Below are positions 32,576-42,043 of a stretch of 64,000 bases of DNA, piece after piece. Position 1 is the stretch's first letter, and each line of letters starts with the position of its first letter. Made by a program: the position numbers and the translations under genes. The notes under the pieces were generated by a model. That model was given only the letters and a program-made list of their open reading frames with translations. It searched no databases and was not told the DNA's origin. Source of the DNA: Symbiodinium sp. CCMP2592. Lineage: Eukaryota; Sar; Dinophyceae; Suessiales; Symbiodiniaceae. The stretch lies in contig CAJNDT010004680.1 in the NCBI GenBank assembly GCA_905221615.1, forward strand, positions 542,217 to 606,216, written 5' to 3'.

Positions 32576-32880
32576 AGAGGCGGGACATTGAGACAAACCC
32601 CTTCTACCAGCCCGAAGCCCCCAGACAGACGAGGGAGACAAGCAAAACAAACTCCCTTCTTCCAGCCCGAGCCCCCCAGAGAGACGAGGGAATCAAGCGG
32701 GACATTGAGACAAACTCTCTTCTGAATCTACCAGCCCGAACCCCCCAGACAGACGAGCGAGACAAGCAAGACAAATTCTCTTTTACCAGCCCGGCCTCCC
32801 AGAAAGACGAGGGAGACAAGTGAGACATTGCGAGAACCGCTTTGTCTCGTTGTCTCGCTTGTCTCACCAGGCTCTGTCCC
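32576..32880. repeat. GAGACA/AGACGAG minisatellite, about 60-bp units
   Basis: Four to five units share CCAGCCCGA, CCCCCAGACAGACGAGGG and GAGACAAGC, ending in a TTGTCTCGTTGTCTCGCTTGTCTC run (inverse orientation). Related GAGACA/TGTCTC words reappear on the other side of the following gene. Confidence 0.8.
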
Positions 32881-33152
32881 GCCCACAAGCCCACGGCCCC
32901 AATTTTCTGCACATCAGATCCGGTCGACGATTTCGGCACCGAGTCGACATGGAAGGTGCGATTCGACCGAAATCGTGCTCAAAACCTGGGCGGGGGACAC
33001 GCCGAAATCGGGCTCTCGCCTGTGCGTGGTCGGCTCGCAAAACGGCCGGCTTCTCGAAACGCAGTCCCGGCGGGCGGGCTCAAAATCCGAAAAATTTGGG
33101 GCGCGGCATGGTGTTTTAGGGCCATGGGCGTCTGGGGTGCGGAATCTCGGCA

Positions 33153-33779
33153 ATGTCAAACATGGAGTTAGCGTGCCAGAATGTTGTGGAGGAGCCCACC
33201 GAAGCCAACCTCGTGCGGCTGTTGGACCTGTGGTCGGCGGACTGGAAGCATCAAGGGCGCACCCGTGTCGTGGGGCCTGGAGCGTTCGAGAAGTATTGCA
33301 CGCTGGGCTTTTTCGGGCACGGAGGCGTGTGCGGCGTTTCCAACGCAACGAGCAAGCGAACGGCCTGCACCGCAGTGAACCGCTTCTTGAAGAGTCGCTT
33401 TCCGAATGGCACCTGGACCTCCATCGCCGTGCTTTTCAATCCCCGCATGGGCCTGCACCGCGACATTCAGAACATGCCAGGGCACTTGAATCATGCTTTG
33501 GCTCTCGGCGATTACACCGGGGGGCGGGTGTGGATCGAAGACGACAAGGGCGACTCTACCGAGCTGCTGGCCGGCAAGAGGGGCGACCGGGAGCTGCGGG
33601 GCAGGTGGCTGGACATGCACGACAAGCCCGTCAGCTTCAATGCTCGCCGATATCACATGGTGGAGCCACACCAGGGCAGCATGTGGGCTCTCGCAGCTTA
33701 TGTTCCGCAAGCCAACGCTCGCTCGACCGAGCAGCACCGAGAAGCGCTGAGAGAAGCGGGCTTTCCGCTGCCAGTCTAA
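33153..33779 (+). CDS. 2OG-Fe(II) dioxygenase-like protein, TET-like HxD motif (208 aa)
   Basis: An uninterrupted 208-codon frame. Residues 100-108 read GLHRDIQNM, an HxD iron-binding motif (H102, D104). The wording HRDIxNM is the one seen around the iron ligands of TET DNA dioxygenases, as I recall that family. A distal His lies at 168 in RRYHMVEP, followed by an aromatic beta strand (MWALAAYVP). Between them the GDYTGGRVWIED segment fits the double-stranded beta-helix core. The Arg that normally binds 2-oxoglutarate after the distal His is not obvious (GSMW instead), so the protein may be inactive or use another residue. Related domains are, to my recollection, found beside dinoflagellate retroelements. 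If active, the substrate could be DNA or RNA bases or a protein. It is flanked on both sides by GAGACA repeats. The start is the first in-frame ATG. Confidence 0.6.
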   Translation: MSNMELACQNVVEEPTEANLVRLLDLWSADWKHQGRTRVVGPGAFEKYCTLGFFGHGGVCGVSNATSKRTACTAVNRFLKSRFPNGTWTSIAVLFNPRMGLHRDIQNMPGHLNHALALGDYTGGRVWIEDDKGDSTELLAGKRGDRELRGRWLDMHDKPVSFNARRYHMVEPHQGSMWALAAYVPQANARSTEQHREALREAGFPLPV

Positions 33780-33900
33780 GACCAAGTGGCTGGGGCTGGA
33801 GGCGGGCGAGACAGGCGAGACAGCCAAGACAGCTGAGACAAGAGTCTAAAGAGACTAAACCTGTCTCAAACCTGTCTCGTCTGTCTCGCGAGGGTTTTAG
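33780..33900. repeat. GAGACA/TGTCTC-rich flank
   Basis: GCGAGACAGGCGAGACAGCC... then ACCTGTCTCAAACCTGTCTCG form an imperfect inverted arrangement of the hexamer, mirroring the minisatellite upstream of the dioxygenase-like gene. Confidence 0.65.
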
Positions 33901-34094
33901 GTCGATTTTCTCTCTCTGGGGAGGGTGTTCCAGCACTCCACTCTGCGATAGCTACAAGCCTTAGTTCGAGACATGGGTCAGAATTCGATACTTCGGAGCA
34001 CTGTCGATTCGCGGGCGTACGGTCCGCAGCTTTGACGATCTTAGGGGCTTTAAAGTCTTTGCAAAACGGGCTTTAGAGGAACTTTAAGGGCGAG

Positions 34095-34420
34095 CCACTT
34101 GCCAGCAGCTGACAAGCACTCGCCAGCAGCTTACAAGCTACTTACGAGCACTCGCCAGCAGCTTACGAGCTGCTTGCTGGCAACTTACGAGCACTCGCCA
34201 GCAGCTCACGAGCGACTTTCGAGCCGCAACGCAGCGACTTTCGAACCGCAACACAGCAGCTTGCGAGCGACTTAAGAGCTGCAGCCCAGCAGCTTACGAG
34301 CTACTTGCTGGCAACTTACGAGCACTCGCCAGCAGCTTACGAGCTACTTGCTGGCAACTTACGAGCACTCGCCCTCAGCTCACGAGCGACTTTCGAGCCG
34401 CAAACCAGCAGCGCTCGAGC
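34095..34420 (+). repeat. Minisatellite of CGCCAGCAGCTTACGAGC units
   Basis: About 330 bp of alternating ACTCGCCAGCAGCTTACGAG and CTACTTGCTGGCAACTTACG blocks plus CGACTTTCGAGCCGCAA variants. Confidence 0.85.
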
Positions 34421-34639
34421 TGCTCCCACGCCCTCCGCGCCAACAGAGCGCGCGTAAGCGCGCGTCGCTCCCCAAACAGCTCCGAAGCACGACGGCGCCT
34501 CCAAACAGCTCGCGAGCCCCCTTCGCGCCCTCGAACTGCTTCCGATGCCGCGGGCGCCCGTTTTGCAAGCACTTTAGAGCCCCTACGATCGCGAGCCCCA
34601 CGGCCTCCAGCCCTCAAAATCGACAGGCCCTCCAAGTAC
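34421..34639. other. GC-rich unique spacer
   Basis: Unique DNA between the minisatellite and the LINE 3' flank. No gene is recognised. Confidence 0.45.
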
Positions 34640-34698
34640 CGAATTCTAGCCTTTTCTTTTTGGGCGGCCCTATGCAAAGCAGACACAAGTCAGCGTAC

Positions 34699-37600
34699 TC
34701 ACTGTGAGTAGGAAAAGAAAGCGCTAGACCTGAGGAGCTTCTTGCACGTTGGCAGCCCCACTAACTGAAGCCAAGCCGGACGGTTAACAGCCAGCCTGTG
34801 AAGCAAAAGGAAGGCAAAAGGAAAACTGGGGGCTAAGGAGGTCATGGCATGTGGGGTATGCGAGAGCCAGTGCCATGCTAGCTCGGCACACTGCTCGGCC
34901 CAGTGCAGTCTACGACGTCCCGGCCGTATGCCTGCCTGTACTGTACCCCCTCTATATACAAACGCCTTCGTAAAAACACAGTTTCGCTCCAGGTTGCTCG
35001 GAGTTGCTCTCAAAACGTGACCAAACAACTTAAGTTGTGCCCTGTGAGTGTGGTGGGTGAGTGGGGGCTGGTCGGCGAGGGCTCGGACTCCTTCGTTTCG
35101 GATGGTCTGTGCGTGGGGGTTGTCTGTGAGGATCTTGGTGTAGTAGGTGGCTTTGATCCTTTGGATCTTGCGAAGTGACTGTGAGTGGAAGGCCTCAAGC
35201 CTGTGGAGGTCAGCTGTGGTGAGCGCTGCGGACTCCATGCCGTAGGCAATCATGGGGATGAAGACCGCGTTGTAGATGCGCAGCTTCCATGCTACACTCA
35301 GGCCTGTGTGTCTCCAGAAGGCGTGCAAGGTGTTGAAGTGCTTCCGCGCTTTCCCCAATCTTGCGGTGATGTCTGCCTTGCTAGACGAGTCCTGGCTGAG
35401 GACAACGCCGAGGTACTTGGCCTGTGTGACTTCCTTCATGGGTTCACCTGTGAGGAAGTGTATGTGATTGACGGCCAGCTGTGAGCGAAGCAGTTCGCAC
35501 TTTTTAAGGTTCAATGAGAGGTTACTGTGAGCAGCAACTTCCTGAATCTTGTGCAGAATCTGCTGGCCCCTTTCCGCGGTACCTGTGAAGACGGCCATGT
35601 CGTCTGCGTAAGCGAGGTCGTAGAATGGTTGGTTCTGGCTGAAAAGCCACGGAAGCATCTGGCCGTTCTGCTGCAGCTCCGCGTCGACATCGGCCATGAT
35701 CATGCTGTGGACCACCAGGAAGAGATAGGGAGAAAGCGGACACCCTTGGCGAATGCCCGAGCTTGCAAGAGACTGCTGGCTCTGTTGTCCTGCTGCCTTG
35801 ACTGTGAAGGAGGGGTTGTTGTAAATCGAGCCAATCAGATTGACAAACGACGGCGTCACCCCGTGCCGTTCAAGTGCCACCGTTACTGCTTGTGGGTGGA
35901 CTTTGTCAAATGCTTGGCTCCAGTCAAGAAGCTGCACGTACAGGGTTGAGCCGCAGCGTTCAGCTCGCTCAAACAGCCTCCTTGCCACATGAATCGCCTG
36001 TGAGGTCGATCTGGTAGCTCTAAACCCATACTGTGTGGGTCGCAGCTTGTGGTCTATCGCCTGCTCCAGGCGTTTCTGGAGGAGCCTGGCGAAGAGCTTG
36101 TAAGAGGTGCTGAGGAGGGCGATGGGGCGGTAATTGTTGGGGTCCGCCATGGTGCCGCGCTTGTGGATTTCAGCCACGACAGCCGTTGACCATTCTTCCG
36201 GAACCAGACCTGTGAGCAGTGCGTCGTTGAAGAGGTCCAGTAACGGTTGCCGATTGGCTGGTGTGAGCCACTTTAAGGCCTCTGCCGGAATTTGGTCCGG
36301 GCCTGGGGCTTTGTGTGAAGCCATGCCTTTGAGGGTGACGTTGAGCTCCTCCATCGTGATGGGTTCCATGTTGACTGGACTTTCGTCTGTTAGTTTGTGG
36401 GTTGGTCCTGTGTAGTCGGTGGGTGGTGGGGCCCACTGAACTTCCGACAAGTGTTTAGCAAAGGTGTCGGCCTGTTTGCTGTAGCTTGTGGGCTTGCCGT
36501 GAGAGTCGTGTAGAGTAACCGTACGGGGCCTGTAGTCCGAACGGATGCGCTTGATCCAGCGCCACTTGTCCCGAGCATCCATGGTCTCTTCGCTCTCCTG
36601 AAGGCGATCCTTGAGCCATTGCTGCTTGTCCCTGCGGGCCTGTGAGCGGATGGTCTTGTGTAGTGCGCGCTCAGTGTCCAGGTCCTGGCTGTGACGAGCT
36701 GCAGTTCGTTGTTCAATGAGCTCCCACGTCTGCTGGCTGATCCAAGGATGCTTGGGTTTGCTGTCCTGTGCGGGGATATGCTTCTCCATGGACTGCAAAA
36801 TGGAATCCTTGATCGATTGCCATTGCTGGTCCAGCCTCTGCTGGTCGGTGTTCGACTGTGAAGGCTGGGGGGAGGCGTCCTCCGCTTCGGCCTCGGGTGG
36901 GGCAGGCTCCTCGAAGGCTGGCTTGTGCTGAAGGGTTTCTGTGAAGTGCGTGTTGAAAGAAAGAATGGACTGTGCATCGGGGCGTCTGGTCGGCTTGGGG
37001 GTGGGTGCTGCTCTCTTGTGGCGGGCTGTGTGTAAGGAGAGCGTGACTCTGGTGAGAAAGTGATTGCTGTTGAGGGCAGCGTTCGGGAGGGTGTGCACAT
37101 CGGTGACCATATTCTTCCAGGCGAACTTGGTGATGGCGTGGTCCAGCTGAACCAGATCACCATTCGGGCGCTGGTGTGTCATCCGGTGTTTCTCGGCTTT
37201 GTCCATCCACGTCTGTGGGAAACACAGGTCGTGACTGACCGACATCTCGAACAGCTGCGCGTGGTTGGATAAAGAGTCATCCTCGCCCGCCTGTGCGGCT
37301 AAGGTCTCATCGGCCACGTTCGCCCCGAAATGGGCGTGGGGCCCAACACTGCCGCGATTGGCTGAAAGTTCGTCAAGCAGCTGCGCGTTGAAGTCGCCCA
37401 CCACTAAAAGGGGTTCGCTGGCGGGGTGGCTGTGAAGGATGTCCCCGAGTGACTGCCAGAAGGCATCGCGGACCGGCTGCTCACGTTGATTGTGAGGAGC
37501 GTACACCACCTGAACTGTGAGAGGGGCTTCGGCTGTGTCGATCTTGAAGGAGAGGAAACGACCGTCGGTGGCCACGATGTCCAGAATGCAAGGTGTGAGC

Positions 37601-38079
37601 CGCGGGGAGGTGATCAAAGACACCCCCGTGAAGGTCTGTACCGGGTTGCCCTTGGCATCCAGCTTGTCATCTGCGCTGTGTGTGACGGTGTACCCATCGA
37701 TCATAAAGCGGTCCTGTTGTTTCACGTGGGTCTCTGTGAGGGCCAGCCAGTCTAGGCCATGCGTCTGCATGATCTTGATCAGGGTGTGGAGCTTGGCGGC
37801 TTCAAGAAGGCCCGTGGTGTTCCACAACCCGCCTTTCAGATGCACTTTGGAGCGCAACTGTGTGGAGTGCCTCTGTCTGCCGTGTTCTTGAGGGCTGCGG
37901 CAGTGGGTCTTGAACCAGTGCGCTCTGGTGTGCTGCTTGTTTTGAGTATCGTGGGCCTCGGCCCAGGAGTCACGGCCACTGCTCATCTGAGGCTGTGAGG
38001 GGTGGGGTTGGGCGGAGAAGGGAGAGAGGGGGGGAGAGTGTCCGCTGTGAGAGGGGCTGTGGTGGAGGAGCCTCCCCAA
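34699..38079 (-). CDS. LINE ORF2: APE endonuclease and reverse transcriptase
   Basis: 1,126 codons from the first possible start; the first ATG is at codon 32 (37,986). An APE-type endonuclease spans about residues 80-350: LTETHV at 114-119 (catalytic Glu), VVGDFNAQL at 226-234 and LDHAIT at 312-317. The usual terminal SDH is SNH here (337-340 region). The reverse transcriptase follows at about 570-900: KAPGPDQIPAE 590-600, NNYRPIALLS 648-657, LLDWSQAFDKV 717-727 (first catalytic Asp), GIRQGCPLSPYLF 775-787 and YADD 824-827. The C-terminal region runs to YSQ then TGA. It cuts target DNA and copies the LINE RNA in place. No RNase H or zinc knuckle is evident. ORF1 lies upstream on the same strand. 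It is intact, so it could be active if translated. Confidence 0.93.
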   Translation of the reverse strand: MGRLLHHSPSHSGHSPPLSPFSAQPHPSQPQMSSGRDSWAEAHDTQNKQHTRAHWFKTHCRSPQEHGRQRHSTQLRSKVHLKGGLWNTTGLLEAAKLHTLIKIMQTHGLDWLALTETHVKQQDRFMIDGYTVTHSADDKLDAKGNPVQTFTGVSLITSPRLTPCILDIVATDGRFLSFKIDTAEAPLTVQVVYAPHNQREQPVRDAFWQSLGDILHSHPASEPLLVVGDFNAQLLDELSANRGSVGPHAHFGANVADETLAAQAGEDDSLSNHAQLFEMSVSHDLCFPQTWMDKAEKHRMTHQRPNGDLVQLDHAITKFAWKNMVTDVHTLPNAALNSNHFLTRVTLSLHTARHKRAAPTPKPTRRPDAQSILSFNTHFTETLQHKPAFEEPAPPEAEAEDASPQPSQSNTDQQRLDQQWQSIKDSILQSMEKHIPAQDSKPKHPWISQQTWELIEQRTAARHSQDLDTERALHKTIRSQARRDKQQWLKDRLQESEETMDARDKWRWIKRIRSDYRPRTVTLHDSHGKPTSYSKQADTFAKHLSEVQWAPPPTDYTGPTHKLTDESPVNMEPITMEELNVTLKGMASHKAPGPDQIPAEALKWLTPANRQPLLDLFNDALLTGLVPEEWSTAVVAEIHKRGTMADPNNYRPIALLSTSYKLFARLLQKRLEQAIDHKLRPTQYGFRATRSTSQAIHVARRLFERAERCGSTLYVQLLDWSQAFDKVHPQAVTVALERHGVTPSFVNLIGSIYNNPSFTVKAAGQQSQQSLASSGIRQGCPLSPYLFLVVHSMIMADVDAELQQNGQMLPWLFSQNQPFYDLAYADDMAVFTGTAERGQQILHKIQEVAAHSNLSLNLKKCELLRSQLAVNHIHFLTGEPMKEVTQAKYLGVVLSQDSSSKADITARLGKARKHFNTLHAFWRHTGLSVAWKLRIYNAVFIPMIAYGMESAALTTADLHRLEAFHSQSLRKIQRIKATYYTKILTDNPHAQTIRNEGVRALADQPPLTHHTHRAQLKLFGHVLRATPSNLERNCVFTKAFVYRGGTVQAGIRPGRRRLHWAEQCAELAWHWLSHTPHAMTSLAPSFPFAFLLLHRLAVNRPAWLQLVGLPTCKKLLRSSAFFSYSQ

Positions 38080-38782
38080 CGGGCAGGCGAGCCAAAATGG
38101 CCAATTGGTGGGGAGTCAGGCTCCGGTGTTCGAAGCCTCAAATGGTTGGGGGTGGATCGGTTCTGTGGGGGGTGTCTCTTCACTCTCATGTCTGGGGCTT
38201 TGGCCAAAACGCGGTGAAAACGTCTGCAAGAGCGAAACTGCGGGCTTCGGCCCTTAAGGGAAGCCCTGGTGGAAACAGGCTGTAAGCCGCCCGGGGTTGG
38301 GGCAGTCGGCGTGGGCCGTATAAAGGCTTTTGGTTGTTGATCCTAGCTCTGGCGCCCAAACCACAGCTAGGGGTTGGAGAGGTGGATAGAGCATGCCTCC
38401 AAGCTCTGTATTCCCGCCTGCTGCGATCTGGTGGTGATGCGTCGGCGTGCTCGCCGCTGCCGTGCTGTTTGTGACCTGAGGTGGCAGTGGTACTGTGCTC
38501 GGGTCTGTGAGGGGGGGGGTGTCCGAAAGGCACACTAGAACAACTCTCAGAGCAACCTGGAAAAGCGAAACTGTGAGGTGTAGATGGACTAGAGTTACAA
38601 TAGTGGCTCGGCGCACCCAGCTCGCCTTTAGGTGGCGTGCCAGAACGGTTCAACTTGTTTTTGCCCAGCTGTGTGGTACGGTCTGGGTCTGCTATGGTAC
38701 AAGAGGCAGCAGCCTGTGAAAAATGCGGTCGCACAGCTGCTGCGGAAGATTGCAAGGAAGAGAGGGCGCGCTTGCCAGACCA

Positions 38783-40547
38783 TCACTGCGACTGTGAGCC
38801 GGCCGCACGGCGCTTAATGCACCATGCCTCCCAGGCCTCCTGTGTGTAGTCGCCCCACCATTGTTGATGTGGGTGATCTTTGCTGCCTCGACCGCACCCT
38901 CTAGCTCCATCTGTGAGCCAAACGGGTAGTAGCTCGGTCTGGCCTTGGTAGGCTGTGGAGGCGGAAGCCCCGAGCTCGGGACGCTTGCCGTGCTGATTCC
39001 ACTGACAGCGGAGGCTGCGTCACTGTGAGTGCGCTTCACCTGGGGGGTCACGTCGATCATTGCCCCCACCTGTGAAGGCTGCCTCCTGCTCCTGGGCTGC
39101 CATCTCCTCCATGAGCTCCTCTGTGGACCGAAGGCCTGTGAAGTGCGTCCTCTCGTCGGCGTCCGCGGGGACTTGGACAAACTTCACCGGCCACGGCAAC
39201 TCATACCGGAACCGGGCGATCCAGTGGTCTAGGCCTTCATCTTCGCCCTCGTTGTACTCCGGGATGGCCTTGGTCAGGAACCTGCTGAGTCTCTTGGCCT
39301 CAGCATAGTTGTGGGCTGTGAGGCGAGCTGCGCTGTCGAAGGCTTCCTGCTCGACAGTCGTCTGGTTGACCTGCTGTCGCAATTGGTCATACCAGATGCT
39401 TCGCCAGGTCTCCAAGAGCTTGTTGGCATGCTCCTCTGGGATGTGGATCTCGCACTCCCAGTCTGTGAGGGTTCCTGTGGAGGTCGTCTGTGAGGGAACC
39501 CCACGGCGGTACACGATACGGCCCAGCCAAGCCTCTTTGGAGTCTACCAGGGCCAGCGTCTTCCACCTCGGCACCAACGGCTCTTTGGAGAACTTGCTGA
39601 AGGCCGCCCTGTAAGCGTTCATGAGTCCCTGGAGCGGCGAAGCGAGCCGGCGTTCAAACTGTGTGACTCCAGGAGAAAGCTTTACAGGACCGCCGCCCTT
39701 GTACTCATAGGTCTTGGCCTCCTCTTTGGACCCGGCTGCCTGTGAGGATGCCGCCGGGGTCTTCTCAGTCGTGCCTTCGGAGCCGTCCTGTGCCTCTTCA
39801 GGCTCCTTGGGTTCATCCCCTGTCCCAGGCTTCTCCTCGTGGAAGTACCAAGGGTACACCCTGTCCGCTACCTCTAGGATCCGCTTCCGGATCGTGAGGG
39901 AAGGGACTGTGAGGATGGATGTGGCAGAGAGCTCCGGCTTGCCTGGCGTGCCCGTGTCCAGCCGAGTTGTGGCCAAATCCCACATACCATCGATGTTCCA
40001 CAGCCCAGCTTTCGCAAGGGCCTTTTCCACTGTGAGGCAGCGGCCCGCCTCCGTCTGCCAAGTAGGGAAATTACGGCATACGATGGTGCGCTTGGCCTGC
40101 TCGATCTGTGAGAAGAGCATGTCCTTCTCAGCCCATGCAGTGCGGATGCGAAGGGCCCGGACGTGCTGCTCCAGGTTGCCCACTCTCTCGTTTGTCCTCA
40201 CCTGTGAGGTGGACAGGGAGGAGTAGACTAGACTGCTCCGAGAGCTGGGGCTGCTGCATCGCCATTTGCACTAGCTCCATGCACTGCCCGACTGTAGGCG
40301 GGGCGTTGAGGTCTACCCCCTGGGCTAGCGGAACTGTGAAGGACTGTGGCTGCAGCTGAGTCGGAATTAGCACAGCAGCCGAAGACTGTGGGGCATCCAT
40401 GCGTGCTTCCAACTGACTCATGCGTTCAGTGAGGTCTTGATGCTGCTCTTCACGCCGTGCTCCTTGCAGCTTCACTTGTTCTAGCTGAGCAGCCACTTCT
40501 GCCAGCAAAGCAGACATTTTGTCCAGCTGGTCTCCCTGACCCGACAT
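38783..40547 (-). CDS. LINE ORF1, coiled-coil RNA-binding type, disrupted
   Basis: The start MSGQGDQLDKMSALL at 40,547 opens a coiled-coil-rich segment (heptads with LLAEVAAQLEQVKLQ). The frame changes at about 40,260-40,202. A second coiled coil (ERVGNLEQHVRALR) and an RRM-like region (RTIVCRNFP...) follow. The long frame then meets an in-frame TGA at 39,020-39,022 but continues open in the same frame to 38,783, with convincing sequence (HQQWWGDYTQEAWEAW). The TGA could be a CGA-to-TGA transition. The family role is binding LINE RNA as a chaperone. With one frameshift and one stop it would need recoding or trans-complementation. Confidence 0.7.
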
Positions 40548-40615
40548 GGCTTCAAGGAAAGAGGAGGGAGTGACCTGTGAAGCTTGAACCGCTCGTGAGC
40601 TTCGAATTCTAGCCT

Positions 40616-42043
40616 ACGTCTCGAAACTAGCCTCGTAGCTACTACAGAGTGGAGACCTGGAAGACCCTCCCCAGAGAGAGGGTGGCGTGCGGTGTGTTTT
40701 CCCTCGCAATACGCAAAATGTCGCCTAGCCTTCCCTCGCGCTGCGCCCGCCCGGAGGAAGGCCTGCTGGCCATGCCACAAAGTCGGGTCCGCACGGGTGC
40801 GACATGTCGCGTCCTTCGCCCGCGGGTCGTCGTTCACCCACGCGCAGCGGCGTTCAAACACCACGCAGTTCGCCCCGCGCGAGGGCCAAGGCGAACGAGA
40901 CAAACAGAGGGTCGATGTCTGCTGAGGAAGTGACGGAATATGTCGAAGCCCGGGATGTTGACATCGGCAGGCAACGCAACTCGGTCCACCATCCTGCACT
41001 GCTACTGCTAACGATTGTCGCCCCCATGTCTACCTTGAGGGGCCACGACAGGGGCAGAACAGAGGGAACAGGCAACCGATGGACGTCGACGTCTGTCGAC
41101 GTGCGTTCGGGCTGCGACCACACAAGAACATTCACAACGATGCAGCGGAAAGGACTCGAAACCCGCACCTCCTGCATGCTTAATCCGGGATGTCGCGCGC
41201 TCGCTCTGAGCCAGTCGCCGCCGTCGGCACAATCGCGCGTGCATGCGGGCCACAGCAAGCCGCATGCGCAGGCAAGACGACCAGGAGCGGTCCCGTGCCA
41301 CGTGAAGTCGCCCACCCGATCAATCATACATGAATTGACGGCTCTGTGCGGCATGCCCAAACCACGTCCGTGCAGTTCTACGCGGCTTTCGAGTCTAAAA
41401 TGAATGCGCTGTCTCTCTCTCTGTGCGGTATGAGAACCACGTCCGAACTGAAGCGATTCTACGATCGAGGTGTACAGTCCTACGCGGCTTCGACTCGAAG
41501 ATGCACTCTGTGCACGGCTGAGAGGCCTCCGCGGCATCGAATCCCGATTCTGAGCCTCGAAAACTGCTTGCAATCGCAGTTGTGCAGGGATGCGGCTCTG
41601 CAGCTCCGCATTTTTGGCGTATGCGAGCCTCGTCGACTACAGCTGTAGCACTCGGTCCCTACCAAACAAACAAAACCATCAAACAAACGAAAACAGCGGT
41701 GAGACATCCTAATTAAGAGGACAAAACTAGCTGCGGCGCACAGGCTTTACCTGCGTGAGCCGTTCAGCAACAACTACGGGTCCTCAGCGATCGTTCCACG
41801 ACAACAGTGAGCCGTCGCCCAAAGCTGTCCAGGACCATCGGTGGAGCCCAAGTCCAAGGCTCCGGCCGCCGTTCTAGTTCCGTCGAACAACGGTCAGCCC
41901 CGAGGTACTGTTGTGTCCCGACCGTGCACGGCAAAGTCCACAAGTCCAAATTCCAGGCCAGTAGATGGTAGGAACCGTCGACGTATGTCGACAGGTATGG
42001 ACACAGTGGCCAACCAAAGGAACAGTAGTCGAGAATCTGGTTC
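40616..42043. other. Intergenic, short imperfect tandem repeat
   Basis: GTGCGG(C/T)ATG...ACCACGTCCG...TTCTACG(CGGCTT) blocks recur at about 41,348-41,395 and 41,427-41,500. A 239-codon minus-strand ORF (40,854-41,573) has no motif and an atypical Arg/Ser-rich composition. No gene is accepted. Confidence 0.45.

Larger units (their letters stand above)
34653..40602 (-). mobile_element. Complete LINE retrotransposon, about 5.95 kb, 13-bp TSD
   Basis: The 13-mer CGAATTCTAGCCT occurs directly at 34,640-34,652 and 40,603-40,615, exactly bracketing the unit. Read on the minus strand, the element has a short 5' leader, ORF1, a roughly 0.7-kb inter-ORF region, ORF2 with endonuclease and reverse transcriptase, and a short 3' UTR ending in an A-rich tail (CCCAAAAAGAAAA). 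This is the structure expected of target-primed reverse transcription. ORF2 is open throughout; ORF1 has a frame change and one internal TGA. The unbroken TSD and open ORF2 indicate a fairly recent insertion. The heptamer YTCACAG is strikingly frequent on the sense strand throughout. Confidence 0.93.

Noticed and set aside
39070..40208. Idea that each YTCACAG in the LINE is a 7-bp insertion
   Set aside because: Removing the copies at 40,202 or 39,070 seems to join frames, but tracing the frame past 39,020 shows that ORF1 is already in frame through 39,070, and ORF2 holds many copies while staying open. Insertion is not the general explanation.
40854..41573. 239-codon minus-strand ORF
   Set aside because: Arg/Ser-rich with no recognisable motif, and it overlaps a tandem repeat. 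GC-rich DNA gives such frames by chance.
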